A stretch of 64,000 bases of DNA, from the NCBI RefSeq assembly GCF_011044495.1, contig NZ_CP049143.1, forward strand, positions 3,782,001 through 3,846,000, given 5' to 3'. Below, piece by piece: positions 1-8,341 of this stretch (position 1 is its first letter; each line of letters opens with the position of its first letter). The notes under the pieces are model-generated. The model was not told where the DNA came from. It searched no databases and saw nothing but the letters and a program-made list of their open reading frames with translations. This stretch comes from Roseimicrobium sp. ORNL1. Its GTDB lineage: Bacteria > Verrucomicrobiota > Verrucomicrobiia > Verrucomicrobiales > Verrucomicrobiaceae. Both the position numbers and the translations under genes were made by a program.

Positions 1-1
1 C

Positions 2-538
2 ATCTTCCTCATCATGCCTATTTGGGGCGGCGCTCAGCAGCTTCCCAACTTCATGGAGCACATTTACAAAGTGACTCCTGTGGTCAAAGCCACTCCAGCG
101 AAGCTTCCGAAGAACGGCAGTATTACGACCAACGAATCGTTCAAGCCACCGGTCGAAATTATCATCGAGGCGAAGACCAATGACAAAAATCTGCGTATCG
201 GGTACGCTGCAGATCAGGTGATTTTCAACTGGGAACAGAATCAGTCCCAATTGAGAGTCGACGGCGGACCCGCGCATAATCAACACAAGCCTGGAGTGGG
301 GTTGATCCCGAAGGACCAGTTCGTCACCATTCGCTGGGTGGTTCTGCATGACAGGCAGCAGATCTACGTGAACGGAACCCTCCGGTATGAACATCAAGGT
401 GACTACTCTAAGGTCAATCGACCGGTAAATGTATTCAGTGCACAAGGAAGCTATGTCACCGTGAAGTCTATTCGCGTACGTCAGTTGCCACCGACACCCT
501 CGCCAGCCAACGCTGTCAAAAATGGTAGCGCTTCTTAG
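2..538 (+). CDS. Secreted or anchored lectin-fold protein, 5' partial
   Basis: The reading frame is open from the window edge, so the true start is probably upstream although an ATG lies at 14. The first visible residues (IFLIMPIWGG) look like the end of a membrane or signal segment. The rest, about 150 residues, has the alternating beta pattern of a concanavalin-like sugar-binding or LamG-type domain, with motifs such as FVTIRWVVL, IYVNG and NRPVNVF. Comparable domains are known to me from secreted planctomycete and verrucomicrobial proteins. No catalytic residues are recognised. A good hairpin terminator follows. Confidence 0.6.
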   Translation: MFLIMPIWGGAQQLPNFMEHIYKVTPVVKATPAKLPKNGSITTNESFKPPVEIIIEAKTNDKNLRIGYAADQVIFNWEQNQSQLRVDGGPAHNQHKPGVGLIPKDQFVTIRWVVLHDRQQIYVNGTLRYEHQGDYSKVNRPVNVFSAQGSYVTVKSIRVRQLPPTPSPANAVKNGSAS

Positions 539-556
539 GATTACCATGAAGTGTAG

Positions 557-586
557 AGACCCTGGCCTAAACGGCAGGGTCTTTTC
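557..586 (+). terminator. Intrinsic terminator
   Basis: A perfect 8-bp stem (AGACCCTG/CAGGGTCT) with a 10-nt loop is followed by TTTTC, 18 nt after the stop of the lectin-fold gene. Confidence 0.8.
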
Positions 587-1005
587 TTAGCTGTGTCTCA
601 CCTCCATGAGACTGTCACATATTGTGGGTAGCTGGCACAGTGAAGGCTATGCGATCCAGTGGCCGGGATACGTAGATCTCGCCCCGGCGCTCCCTTCCGA
701 TTTGACATGTCGCCCTGATCGATTCTCAGGTGAAGAACAGACACCTAGCCCCGCTTCGGAATAGATCCAATGTGCACTGTGCCATGCTCCGACACTTAGA
801 AGGGCAGCGCGACTGGCGTTCGAGGGCGATCTAGCAGAGTGGTCGTCACTTCACAAACAAGGTTTCAGTACCGAGCAACTCAAGCCCATTTCGCGCCAAC
901 CATCATGTCTCGCCCCAGGGGCACTCTGTTTCACTACCGTTAGCAATGTATTAAATTGCAGCCGCGTACACAAAACCCACCGAATCACCAACCGTGTCTG
1001 ATTTG
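587..1005. other. Intergenic region, no recognised gene
   Basis: About 420 bases lie between the terminator and the MarR gene. An unrecognised open frame at 606-764 on the plus strand (52 codons, beginning MRLSHIVGSWHSEGY) is the only candidate. It has no clear ribosome binding site and no family that I know. Nothing else is seen. Confidence 0.4.
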
Positions 1006-1467
1006 CTATTGAGATTCCTCCAACCTTGACCTCAGTGTGAGAAGCACGCGCTTAAAAGCTGCAAGATCGCGGAGTGAAAGGCCTTCCGTCACACTGTTGA
1101 CCCAAGGTGCCTGCAAGACCATCGCGGCGTCGTAAACGCGTTGCCCCTTTTCAGTCAAAACAACAAGCTGCGCACGACGATGGTGCGGATTCGCCTCAAA
1201 GATGACGAACCCCTGCTCGTGGAGGTCGTTGACAATCCGCTGCACGTTCTGGCGATTGGCACCCATGTTGCGCGCCAGCCAGGCGACGGGCTGGGAAAGT
1301 CCGGCGCGCGCAATAGCTCCAAGAATCTGCCAGCGTGCGCTTGTCAGGCCGAGGTTGGTCACGAGGCGGTCGCCCGCATTGAGAAGGAGATTATTGAGGC
1401 GAAAAATGTCCAGGGTGAGGGCGGTGAGCACCTCGCCTGCGGGTGTTCGTTTGGGGGCACAACTCAT
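1006..1467 (-). CDS. MarR-family transcriptional regulator
   Basis: A 153-residue protein of normal MarR length. It has an N-terminal helix for dimerisation, then a winged helix-turn-helix at about residues 45-105 (SARWQILGAIARAG, ANRQNVQRIVNDL) and the wing sequence HHRRAQLVVLTEKG typical of the family. C-terminal helices complete the dimer interface. It is divergent from the secreted SGNH-like gene at 1619, so the 150-bp gap between them is the likely operator and promoter region. The ligand cannot be told from the sequence. The family call is secure and the target is an inference from position. Confidence 0.9.
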   Translation of the reverse strand: MSCAPKRTPAGEVLTALTLDIFRLNNLLLNAGDRLVTNLGLTSARWQILGAIARAGLSQPVAWLARNMGANRQNVQRIVNDLHEQGFVIFEANPHHRRAQLVVLTEKGQRVYDAAMVLQAPWVNSVTEGLSLRDLAAFKRVLLTLRSRLEESQ

Positions 1468-1618
1468 ATCGAAAGGGAGTTTCTTATTGACATCACGATG
1501 TCATATTGCTTCAATTGAACCATTCCACGCAATTCCTCACGCGCCAAATGGAACCGCGCGCTGCTCGATCCATTTATCCTTGAGGCCGACGCAGCAGCAG
1601 AATGCACCCCGCTCGTTT

Positions 1619-2533
1619 ATGAAACACATGCCCGCCCTCATCCTTGCGGCCCTGTCGTTGCTCGCCTCACCAAGACTTGCTGAGGCGCAGGGATCGCCGC
1701 GTGCCGCCCTTCAGAAGCCGTCGGCAGCTTTGCTTAAAGGGGAAAGCGTCTTTTATGCATCGCACAGCCTGATGTGGTACGTTCCGGAGCCGCTAAGAGA
1801 ACTGGCGGCGGCCGCAGGCATACAAGGCCACGAATTGGTGGGGCTGCAAAAGATCGGGGCCTCCAGAACTCTACAGCACTGGGAGTTACCGGAAGGGGAG
1901 AATCAAGCCAAACACGCGCTGGAAGCAGGCAAAGTGGGTGCCTTTGTCATGTCGCCCATCCAGTTTCCCGACGAGGGCGTGGAGAATTTTGTGAAGCTTG
2001 GCCTGAAGCAGAATCCCGACGTGCGGTTCATCGTCCAACTATCCTGGGGCGGTGGTGACACTGACAACCAGGATTTCCCCAAAGGCTCAAGGAACAACGG
2101 CCACCGCGAGAAGAACCCTGTGCAACTTAAGAAACTCTACGAACGCAACATCAGCGCAGGTGAGCGACAGGCAGACGAGATCAATCGAAAGTATGGTCAT
2201 GGCAAACGCATCATGACGCTCGTACCAACCGCTCAAGCGCTGGTCACTCTACGGACTAAAATCTATCAGAAACAGATGCCAGGACTCAACTCCCAAAGCG
2301 AGCTCTTCGTCGATGCAGCCCACCCGTCCCCGCCGTTGGAAGCGCTTAATGCGTACCTCCATTTTGCGGTACTCTATGGACGCTCTCCTGTAGGACTCCC
2401 GATGGTGAGTGTGTTGAAGAAAGCCAACCGGGCGGATTGGGATGAGAAGCTCAATCGTATGCTTCAGGAGATCGCCTGGCAGACGGCGGTGAATTACCCC
2501 TACACCGGCCTTAGCCCGGTAGGCAGGAAGTAG
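1619..2533 (+). CDS. Secreted SGNH-hydrolase-like protein
   Basis: The start at 1619 is chosen because it gives a clean signal peptide (MKHMPALILAALSLLASPRLAEAQ); the open frame upstream overlaps marR on the opposite strand and is a shadow. The mature protein of about 280 residues has a first block YASHSLMWY where SGNH enzymes carry the nucleophile, and a late DAAHPS block that fits the Asp-x-x-His pair. The central region (VRFIVQLSWGG) fits the SGNH core. The usual GDS motif is not present, so activity is uncertain. It resembles uncharacterised SGNH/GDSL-type proteins of Planctomycetes and Verrucomicrobia. Divergent MarR suggests regulated expression. Confidence 0.55.
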   Translation: MKHMPALILAALSLLASPRLAEAQGSPRAALQKPSAALLKGESVFYASHSLMWYVPEPLRELAAAAGIQGHELVGLQKIGASRTLQHWELPEGENQAKHALEAGKVGAFVMSPIQFPDEGVENFVKLGLKQNPDVRFIVQLSWGGGDTDNQDFPKGSRNNGHREKNPVQLKKLYERNISAGERQADEINRKYGHGKRIMTLVPTAQALVTLRTKIYQKQMPGLNSQSELFVDAAHPSPPLEALNAYLHFAVLYGRSPVGLPMVSVLKKANRADWDEKLNRMLQEIAWQTAVNYPYTGLSPVGRK

Positions 2534-2825
2534 AACGCTGACGCGGTCTGAAGGTCGGGGAAAGTCGTTGCCGAGACGGAAAGGATCCGTGACGCGCAGT
2601 CTCGGCAATCACAGCAACAATTGTGAGATTCAATTGGCTACAACCAGACTGCTCGTCGTGGAATTGTTCGGAGAAACCCGCTGAAGCTCCTGCGGCGAGG
2701 GAACCCAACGGCGGTGTGCCGATCGGAGACAGCTGCCCAAAGAGCGCATACAATCATCGGCTCAAATGATTGTGATGTGGAGGGATGCTGCCTCGCCTGC
2801 GCCCGTCGAAAGATACCCATGCTTT

Positions 2826-2848
2826 GCGGGGCCTTTTTGAGGCCCCGC
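2826..2848 (-). terminator. Strong hairpin downstream of the small gene at 2864
   Basis: A perfect 9-bp GC-rich stem (GCGGGGCCT/AGGCCCCGC) has a 5-nt loop. It lies 16 nt beyond the stop of the minus-strand small gene. There is no T-run on either side, so termination is inferred from position only. The rest of the interval 2534-2863 shows nothing recognisable. Confidence 0.45.
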
Positions 2849-2863
2849 GCACCCCACCGTTGT

Positions 2864-3040
2864 TTAGTAACCGCCGTATACCTCGCGGTCGTCATAGAAG
2901 ACCTCGAACTGTTCGGCGGTGTTGGGATGCGGATCCTTCTGTTCGGATTCACCTGCTACACGCACGGTCTGTCGAGCTTCAGAGTTGGGTTCGCCAACGA
3001 ACCGCTGCGGCAAGCTATTGGGGTAGTTTGCTGTGTTCAT
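2864..3040 (-). CDS. Tiny protein with C-terminal VFYDDREVYGGY tag
   Basis: A 58-residue hydrophilic protein of no known family (start at 3040; an ATG at 3061 would add seven residues). Its last 12 residues, VFYDDREVYGGY, are identical to the last 12 of the tiny protein at 38821-38982, while the preceding parts (Asn/Pro/Glu rich, no hydrophobic core) are unrelated by eye. In both, the stop follows the final Tyr directly, and the shared stretch differs at synonymous positions. This argues for selection on the peptide rather than a recent copy. No signal peptide or membrane segment. Function unknown. Confidence 0.6.
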   Translation of the reverse strand: MNTANYPNSLPQRFVGEPNSEARQTVRVAGESEQKDPHPNTAEQFEVFYDDREVYGGY

Positions 3041-3348
3041 AGCCTGTAAAGAACGCTCCATAAAACCGGCTTCTTAGAATCCGAAAGCGGGGAATTCTTG
3101 CCGGGAAATCATGACACAGAGCCTTGGGAAAAATTTGCAAAACTGAGACATTTTTGCACTTCAAACGCTCAAAAGGCGCGGCGTTAGAGTCCTTATTATG
3201 AGCACCTTACACCACAAGCAATCTGGTACAGATTTTGTTGTGCGGGAAAATGGCATTCCTACTGGAGTCCAGCTGACTAGTCGTAATGCGCGGACGGCTG
3301 TCAGCTTCCCCCCCGCGCGCCTACTCTACCTAACTCAACGTCCAAGCT

Positions 3349-3792
3349 ATGAATGCTGTTATGCGATGGAATCCAATTCGCGAGATTGAAAGTCTTCAGA
3401 ATCGAGTCTTCAACGCACTGGCACCCAGTATCTCCAACGGAACATCCGAAAGCGAAGGCCAGCCCTGGGCTCCCCTCGTCGACATCGTGGAGGACGCCTC
3501 GGAATACATCATCACTACGGAACTTCCCCAGATCCCCAAAGAGGATGTGAAGATCACCCTGGAAAACGGGCGGCTTACGGTCAGCGGAGAACGCAAACCG
3601 AACGAGGACAAGAAAGGCCGTAAAATCTACCGGCTCGAAAGGCCTTACGGAACGTTCTTCCGGACCTTCGCCCTCCCCAATGATGCCGAGCACACCAAGG
3701 TGAACGCTGTCTTTAGAGATGGTGTGCTGCAAATCACTGTGCCAAAGCATGAGAAGGCTCTTCCTCGCCAGATCGAAGTGAAGGTTGACTGA
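3349..3792 (+). CDS. Hsp20 small heat-shock protein
   Basis: A 147-residue alpha-crystallin-domain chaperone of typical bacterial length. The N-terminal MRWNPIREIESLQNRV is the common Hsp20 opening. The alpha-crystallin domain spans about residues 40-135, with PLVDIVEDASEYIITTELP, LTVSGER and the late AVFRDGVLQITVPK block that carries the conserved GVL motif. It should form oligomers that hold unfolding cytoplasmic proteins. It is the first of three Hsp20 genes in the same direction, separated from the next by a hairpin and a small membrane-protein gene. Confidence 0.95.
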   Translation: MNAVMRWNPIREIESLQNRVFNALAPSISNGTSESEGQPWAPLVDIVEDASEYIITTELPQIPKEDVKITLENGRLTVSGERKPNEDKKGRKIYRLERPYGTFFRTFALPNDAEHTKVNAVFRDGVLQITVPKHEKALPRQIEVKVD

Positions 3793-3805
3793 AGCACATG
3801 CCGAG

Positions 3806-3840
3806 CGCCGCTTCCGGCTCGCTACGCGATGGAAGCGGCG
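3806..3840 (+). repeat. 10-bp perfect inverted repeat after the first hsp20
   Basis: CGCCGCTTCC and GGAAGCGGCG are separated by 15 nt, 14 nt after the hsp20 stop. No T-run follows. It may act as an mRNA end or stability element or as a weak attenuator between hsp20 and the downstream genes. Confidence 0.5.
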
Positions 3841-3879
3841 ACACGCACACGGAGACAAGAATCCCATCGGGCAGTTAAC

Positions 3880-4110
3880 ATGTCCTACATCCGCCGACTC
3901 GTGCCTCCACCGATATTGGGCCCCCTAGTGCTGACGCTCATCATTCTTCTTTGCCCTGTCCTCGTCGCCTTGGTCGTACTGACCTCCTTGTTGGGTGACA
4001 CTCCGAAAATCGGTCGGACAAAACACGCACCTCGAGGCGCGGCCTCACCAGTGGGGCCACGGGAAACTCGATACGAGACGCTTCAACCGAACCATCCCAT
4101 CCGAATCTAA
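3880..4110 (+). CDS. Small single-span membrane protein in the hsp20 cluster
   Basis: A 76-residue protein beginning MSYIRRLVPPP. The frame is open to an ATG at 3829, but that start would lie in the hairpin and add a charged leader. One long hydrophobic segment at about residues 10-38 (VLTLIILLCPVLVALVVLTSLL) is followed by a basic, Pro-rich tail of about 35 residues. No family is recognised. It lies between two Hsp20 genes and 24 nt before the second, so cotranscription is likely. A role in anchoring or envelope stress is only a guess. Confidence 0.6.
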   Translation: MSYIRRLVPPPILGPLVLTLIILLCPVLVALVVLTSLLGDTPKIGRTKHAPRGAASPVGPRETRYETLQPNHPIRI

Positions 4111-4134
4111 CCGCACAAAGAAAGGAACCACGTC

Positions 4135-4578
4135 ATGAAACACAATCGCACAACGGGCAACACTTCGCTCGCCCCCCATGCTCGTCGCAGCAACTGGAGC
4201 AGCAATCCCTGGATCATTCCGGCGATGCTGCCAGTTGACCTGGATTGGAGCGGAAGCGGCAATCATACCGCAACGGGTCCAGAAAACCTCGGAGCCGACA
4301 TCCATGAGGATGCCGATCACTACTACGTCGGTATGGAGGTGCCCGGCATCAAAAGGCAGGATCTCGCCATTGAACTCAAAGACCGCATGTTGACGGTCTC
4401 TGGCCAGCGCTTCTGGAAACGAGGCGAAGGAGAAGCCGGGCAACCATTCAGCCGGACCGTCGCCCTCCCCACAAGCATTGTCTGGGAGAAGATCACAGCG
4501 CGTCTCGAAGACGGCATGCTCACCATCACGCTCCCGAAAGCCGAGCATATCAAGCCCCGCATCATCCCACTGACCTAA
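4135..4578 (+). CDS. Hsp20 small heat-shock protein
   Basis: A 147-residue Hsp20 with a good ribosome binding site (AAAGGA) before the ATG. Residues 1-45 are a poorly conserved leader. The alpha-crystallin domain begins around residue 50 (GADIHEDADHYYVGMEVPG), continues through LTVSGQR, and ends with ARLEDGMLTITLPKAEH. It is clearly diverged from the first copy, so the cluster is not a recent tandem duplication. Expected role: holdase chaperone in the cytoplasm, because no signal peptide is seen. Confidence 0.93.
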   Translation: MKHNRTTGNTSLAPHARRSNWSSNPWIIPAMLPVDLDWSGSGNHTATGPENLGADIHEDADHYYVGMEVPGIKRQDLAIELKDRMLTVSGQRFWKRGEGEAGQPFSRTVALPTSIVWEKITARLEDGMLTITLPKAEHIKPRIIPLT

Positions 4579-4632
4579 TCTGAAACCATGACCACCCCTT
4601 AAACCCTTGATTGAAGAGAGGAGATAAAAACT

Positions 4633-5589
4633 ATGAACTCAAAAACTTCATCCATATACCGCAGCCGCGTTGCGACCAAAGCTCTGGCCTTGGTTCTTGC
4701 CTCCGCCCTTGCAACGGTATCAGCATTCGGTGCTGAAAGCGCAAAAGAAGCATCCGGCGGCATTACCGAACATCTGAAAAAATGGCAGGAGAAGATGTCG
4801 GAAACCTTCCGGGATGCCATCAAAGGCCTGGTCAAAACAGATACCCAAAACAAACCGGCAGGTTCCGTGTCTGCGGATTTCCGGGAACAGAACAACAGCT
4901 ACATGCTCCGCCTGGACCTGCCGCACCGAACCCTCGACAAAGTCGAGGTCAACCTGACAGGAGAAACGCTCCGCGTCACGGCCCCGGAAGAGGCAGGGAC
5001 GCAGCGCTACGAGCAAACAATCACCCTCAAAGATGTACCGGCCAATGCAACTCCTGTGGTAGAACGGAAACAAGAGCAGGGCATGCTTGTGGTGACTATC
5101 CCCAAGACCCCAGTCAAAGGGGAATTGCCTGCCGCATCATCCAAGGGATTGCTAACACCTCCCTTGTACTTGGCGCGTGATACGGAGATCATGCAGCGGA
5201 TGGAGCAGATGCGCCGAGATATGGACCGCGCTTTCGAGGATTCCTTCAACGCCTTCAAGTTTATCCCCACCTACAAGGACATCTTCGACGAGTACCGCTT
5301 CGGATCCACCTACAATGTGGAAGACAAGGGCGAAAGTTACGAGGTTCGCATCTTCCTTCCCGATCGAGCTATGGAGAACGTAATCGCCACGGTTGAAGGA
5401 CAGACGCTACAAATCGAGGCGAGGAGCGAGAGCAGCTCTGCCGGCCTAAAGTCCAATGATCGAGAAGTTCACAGGGCTGCGTACACCCAGCGCATTTCGC
5501 TGCCCGGGCCGGTAGACCGCGCGAAAATGAAGGTGGAGAAGAAAGAGCGAATGATGGTGGTGATGCTGCCCAAGGCAACCACCCTTTAA
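4633..5589 (+). CDS. Exported protein with two alpha-crystallin (Hsp20) domains
   Basis: A 318-residue protein with a strong ribosome binding site (GAGAGGAG) and a cleavable signal peptide of about 36 residues ending SAFGAES. Two alpha-crystallin domains follow: about residues 75-160 (QNNSYMLRLDLPH, GMLVVTIPK) and about 225-318 (VEDKGESYEVRIFLPD, ERMMVVMLPK). A linker helix rich in Met, Arg and Glu (MQRMEQMRRDMDRAF) joins them, of the kind that starts many Hsp20 proteins. Hsp20 proteins are normally single-domain and cytoplasmic, so a secreted tandem form points to envelope or periplasmic chaperoning. Third gene of the cluster. Confidence 0.85.
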   Translation: MNSKTSSIYRSRVATKALALVLASALATVSAFGAESAKEASGGITEHLKKWQEKMSETFRDAIKGLVKTDTQNKPAGSVSADFREQNNSYMLRLDLPHRTLDKVEVNLTGETLRVTAPEEAGTQRYEQTITLKDVPANATPVVERKQEQGMLVVTIPKTPVKGELPAASSKGLLTPPLYLARDTEIMQRMEQMRRDMDRAFEDSFNAFKFIPTYKDIFDEYRFGSTYNVEDKGESYEVRIFLPDRAMENVIATVEGQTLQIEARSESSSAGLKSNDREVHRAAYTQRISLPGPVDRAKMKVEKKERMMVVMLPKATTL

Positions 5590-5611
5590 GACTGGACTGT
5601 GCGTCATGAGC

Positions 5612-5645
5612 GGGTGCTGCCTTCCGTGGGTGAAGGGCAGCACCC
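5612..5645 (+). terminator. Probable terminator of the hsp20 cluster
   Basis: GGGTGCTGCC pairs perfectly with GGCAGCACCC over 10 bp, 22 nt after the exported Hsp20 stop. Only a weak T content follows (TCATTCC), so this is a strong hairpin without a clear T-run. Confidence 0.55.
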
Positions 5646-5732
5646 TCATTCCAGAAATCGCCAAATCGAGGCGAACTCATCCATACATCTCCCATGATCT
5701 GTAATCATTGGGCTCACTAAAACTCCGATTTT

Positions 5733-6494
5733 ATGACTTGCGGTTCGAATCATCTTTCGCCTGTTGGCTTATCTCCTACGGAATTGGCAAACCTTGCAGC
5801 CCATTTGGTTGCTTCCAACATTCTTGCACCTCCTCCGCATCTCGTCGCGGGAGACCGCCGTGAATGTGAGTTTAAAAGGATCATCGATGAAACCTTGGCA
5901 TTCACTACCCTGTGCGCAGACGCGCTGCACTCGAGAAGCGAGCGCGTCTGCCAAACATCAGAGAGGCAGGCGATCGCCGCCAGCGCCGAGAAAATCAAGA
6001 CCAAGGCTTATGAGGCATCCCATAATATGCCAAATCCAACAAAATCTGCCCTCGCCGGCATCGGTGAAGACCGCAGTTGGGAGAGCCTTTCGAATGACGC
6101 CAAGTCTGCAGCGCGGAAAAGACTGGCTCGGGCGCCCATCGGGGAATTCTTACAGGAAGCCAATGTCAGTCAGATGTTGCCTACCGAAAAAGAGCTTGGA
6201 AGCATCGGCGAGAAGCGCTCATGGGCCTCGATTCCGCAGGACGAACGATCCAACTCGATCTTTCGCATCCTCACGAACCACATGGTGGAGCTTGGAAGCG
6301 ACCAGATTCCCGCTCTGAGCGATGCCACAATTACCGAGTACGGTACAGAAGGGGTGCCGGTGGAAATCGCAGAAACCATTCTCTGGCATCTCAAAGTGTC
6401 CAACGACGACCGGCAAAGTGTCCTAAACCTTGACGCCGCGCAGATGAGAACCTCCGGGGAAGCGGCCTCCATACTTAGTGACGGACAACCCTGA
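5733..6494 (+). CDS. Unknown protein with an internal repeat
   Basis: A 253-residue soluble protein of no family that I recognise. The N-terminal half contains a helical stretch with two Cys (CADALHSRSERVC). Residues about 108-135 (LAGIGEDRSWESLSNDAKS) and about 153-180 (LGSIGEKRSWASIPQDERS) are an internal duplication with the pattern L-x-x-IGE-x-RSW-x-S-x4-D. The region after each copy looks helical. It follows the hsp20 cluster in the same direction but after a hairpin. Coding potential is supported by length and by the repeat. Function not assigned. Confidence 0.65.
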   Translation: MTCGSNHLSPVGLSPTELANLAAHLVASNILAPPPHLVAGDRRECEFKRIIDETLAFTTLCADALHSRSERVCQTSERQAIAASAEKIKTKAYEASHNMPNPTKSALAGIGEDRSWESLSNDAKSAARKRLARAPIGEFLQEANVSQMLPTEKELGSIGEKRSWASIPQDERSNSIFRILTNHMVELGSDQIPALSDATITEYGTEGVPVEIAETILWHLKVSNDDRQSVLNLDAAQMRTSGEAASILSDGQP

Positions 6495-6750
6495 GTGCCG
6501 CACGCGAGGTCCAAATTTGAGGATGTCGCATACGGCCCTCTCAAGCATGGCGTGGATGTTGTTTTGTCTGCCGTTTGTTCATCTCAAGGGAGGAACTTCG
6601 GATTCCAGTGCCGTGGCGACTTCATAGAAGGAGCACACTGGGACGGGCTTTGCAGTGTGATCACTGAGAGTTCCCCAGCAGGAGCCGCCACTCGGGGAAC
6701 GGACGCTGCGACAGTCACGGTAAATGCAGTCAGAGATGGTCAGGAATTTT

Positions 6751-8058
6751 ATGTTCACCTATTTTCGCCAACGTAAACCGGTTGTTGTTTTAGCAGTTGT
6801 CGTGGGCCTTCTAAGTGCGTGCACATCGCCGTCCAGGCAGCATTTGGGTGATCGAGCCTTCATCCAATACTGGACGCCTCCCGTGGGAGCGGAGGGCAAA
6901 ATGCGGGTGGCCGTCAAGGACATCATCGATCTGCGAGGCGAAGTGACCACCGTGGGCTCGGAGTACTTTACAAAATGGGGGCAACCGGCGAAGCAGGACG
7001 CCGATTGCCTGAACTACCTGCGGCAGGAGCATGTTTGTCTTGTGGGCAAAACCAACCTCAACGAACTGGCCCTCGGGACCTCCGGAGTGAATGAATACTT
7101 TGGCACTCCCAAAAACAGTTTGGACCAAGGAATTGGCCTGATGCCCGGAGGATCTTCTAGCGGCTGCGCAGTCGCGGTGGCCGACGACCGGGCAGACATT
7201 GCAATCGGGACCGACACGGCTGGATCGATTCGAACGCCCGCGGCCTGTTGCGGGGTATGTGGACTTAAAACAACTTTCGGCCTCGTTTCGCTGAAGGGGG
7301 TGTATCCGCTTTCGCCGAAGCATCTCGACACCGTTGGGCCCATGGCCAAGGACATTCCACGCTTGGTCGAAGGCATGGAGCTACTGAAACCCGGATTTTC
7401 CAGGGAGTATGAGAAGGCGGTCGCGGCGACGCCGGAGAGTCCTCGCATTGTGATCGGCCGCTTACGTATACCTGGTACTGATCCCACCATCGACCGGGCC
7501 GTGGATGACGCGCTTAAGGCCGCGGACTTCGCAGTGGTGCCTTTGAGCCCCGGCTTGACGGCGGCTTGGCTTGAGGCCGAAAAACACGGACGAATCCTCG
7601 CCGTGACAGATGGATATGCGTCCAACAAACACCTCCTGGCAAAGAAAGGCATTACTCCTACAACGAAGGCTGCCATTCTACTGGGTAGGCTGGAGCGTGG
7701 AAGTAAGATTTATCAAGAGGCGTTGAAACGCCGCCCAGCTTGGCAGGCAATGCTCGATAGGACTTTTCAAACAGTTGACTTCATCGCACTTCCGACATTG
7801 AAGCATCAACCTTACAAGATACCGTGGATCGGCCGCCACGCACTTTTTGAGGCCAAGGCATTGGCGCTCCAGAACACGACCGCGGTCAACTACGCCGGCA
7901 ATCCCGCGCTCGCCATTCCCGTTCCCCTCAAGGGAGAGCGGATGCCCGTAACGAGCTTGCAGTTGATCGGTCCACTGCGGAGCGAAGCTTCTCTTTTGAA
8001 CGCGGGACGAATCGTTGTTGAAAGCGCAGCAGCCTCGATAACCGCCAGGTCAAGGTGA
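6751..8058 (+). CDS. Amidase-signature lipoprotein
   Basis: Start at 6751 gives MFTYFRQRKPVVVL followed by a hydrophobic stretch and lipobox LLSAC, so the protein should be a lipoprotein exported across the membrane. The amidase-signature catalytic triad is visible: Lys in AVKDIID, the first Ser in PGGSSSGCAV and the nucleophile region GTDTAGSIRTPAACCG. The 435-residue length is at the short end for the family. The C-terminal NYAGNPALAIPVPL block typical of GatA-like amidases is present. Expected reaction: hydrolysis of a carboxamide bond; the substrate is unknown. An exported location argues against a role as GatA in tRNA charging. Confidence 0.85.
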   Translation: MFTYFRQRKPVVVLAVVVGLLSACTSPSRQHLGDRAFIQYWTPPVGAEGKMRVAVKDIIDLRGEVTTVGSEYFTKWGQPAKQDADCLNYLRQEHVCLVGKTNLNELALGTSGVNEYFGTPKNSLDQGIGLMPGGSSSGCAVAVADDRADIAIGTDTAGSIRTPAACCGVCGLKTTFGLVSLKGVYPLSPKHLDTVGPMAKDIPRLVEGMELLKPGFSREYEKAVAATPESPRIVIGRLRIPGTDPTIDRAVDDALKAADFAVVPLSPGLTAAWLEAEKHGRILAVTDGYASNKHLLAKKGITPTTKAAILLGRLERGSKIYQEALKRRPAWQAMLDRTFQTVDFIALPTLKHQPYKIPWIGRHALFEAKALALQNTTAVNYAGNPALAIPVPLKGERMPVTSLQLIGPLRSEASLLNAGRIVVESAAASITARSR

Positions 8059-8262
8059 CGGACTGACAAGACAAGCAACACAGGAGACAATTTATTGGCT
8101 CGCTTGAGAACCCCCTGGCCAGTTTGTGAATCACAGAGCAAGTGCGGCAGTTATCTAGCGCCGTCCACGGAGGCGCAAGGTATGAAGTGCGCACACCTGC
8201 CACGGGATTCTAATGGAGTTCACAAAGATGTCCGTGGCGTTTGCTCGGAGACAGACCGTTTT

Positions 8263-8286
8263 AACCCCTGGGTGCATGGGTTTTTT
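8263..8286 (+). terminator. Possible weak terminator
   Basis: A 5-bp stem (AACCC/GGGTT) with a 10-nt loop runs into a T-run, about 200 nt after the amidase stop. The rest of 8059-8341 shows nothing recognisable. Confidence 0.35.
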
Positions 8287-8341
8287 AGCAGAGTGAGGTC
8301 GCAAGCATGAGTACCTTTCTCCTTCGCCGGCAAGGAAAGCG

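Noticed and set aside
1202-1618. Plus-strand extension of the SGNH-like gene upstream of 1619
   Set aside because: It lies opposite marR and codes a basic, Arg-rich shadow. The ATG at 1619 gives a perfect signal peptide.
3198-3389. 63-codon plus-strand frame before the first hsp20
   Set aside because: Overlaps the hsp20 start, has no conserved features, and its end is in another frame of hsp20.
6495-6750. Plus-strand frame between the repeat-module protein and the amidase
   Set aside because: No start with a ribosome binding site, no family, and composition not distinct from non-coding DNA.
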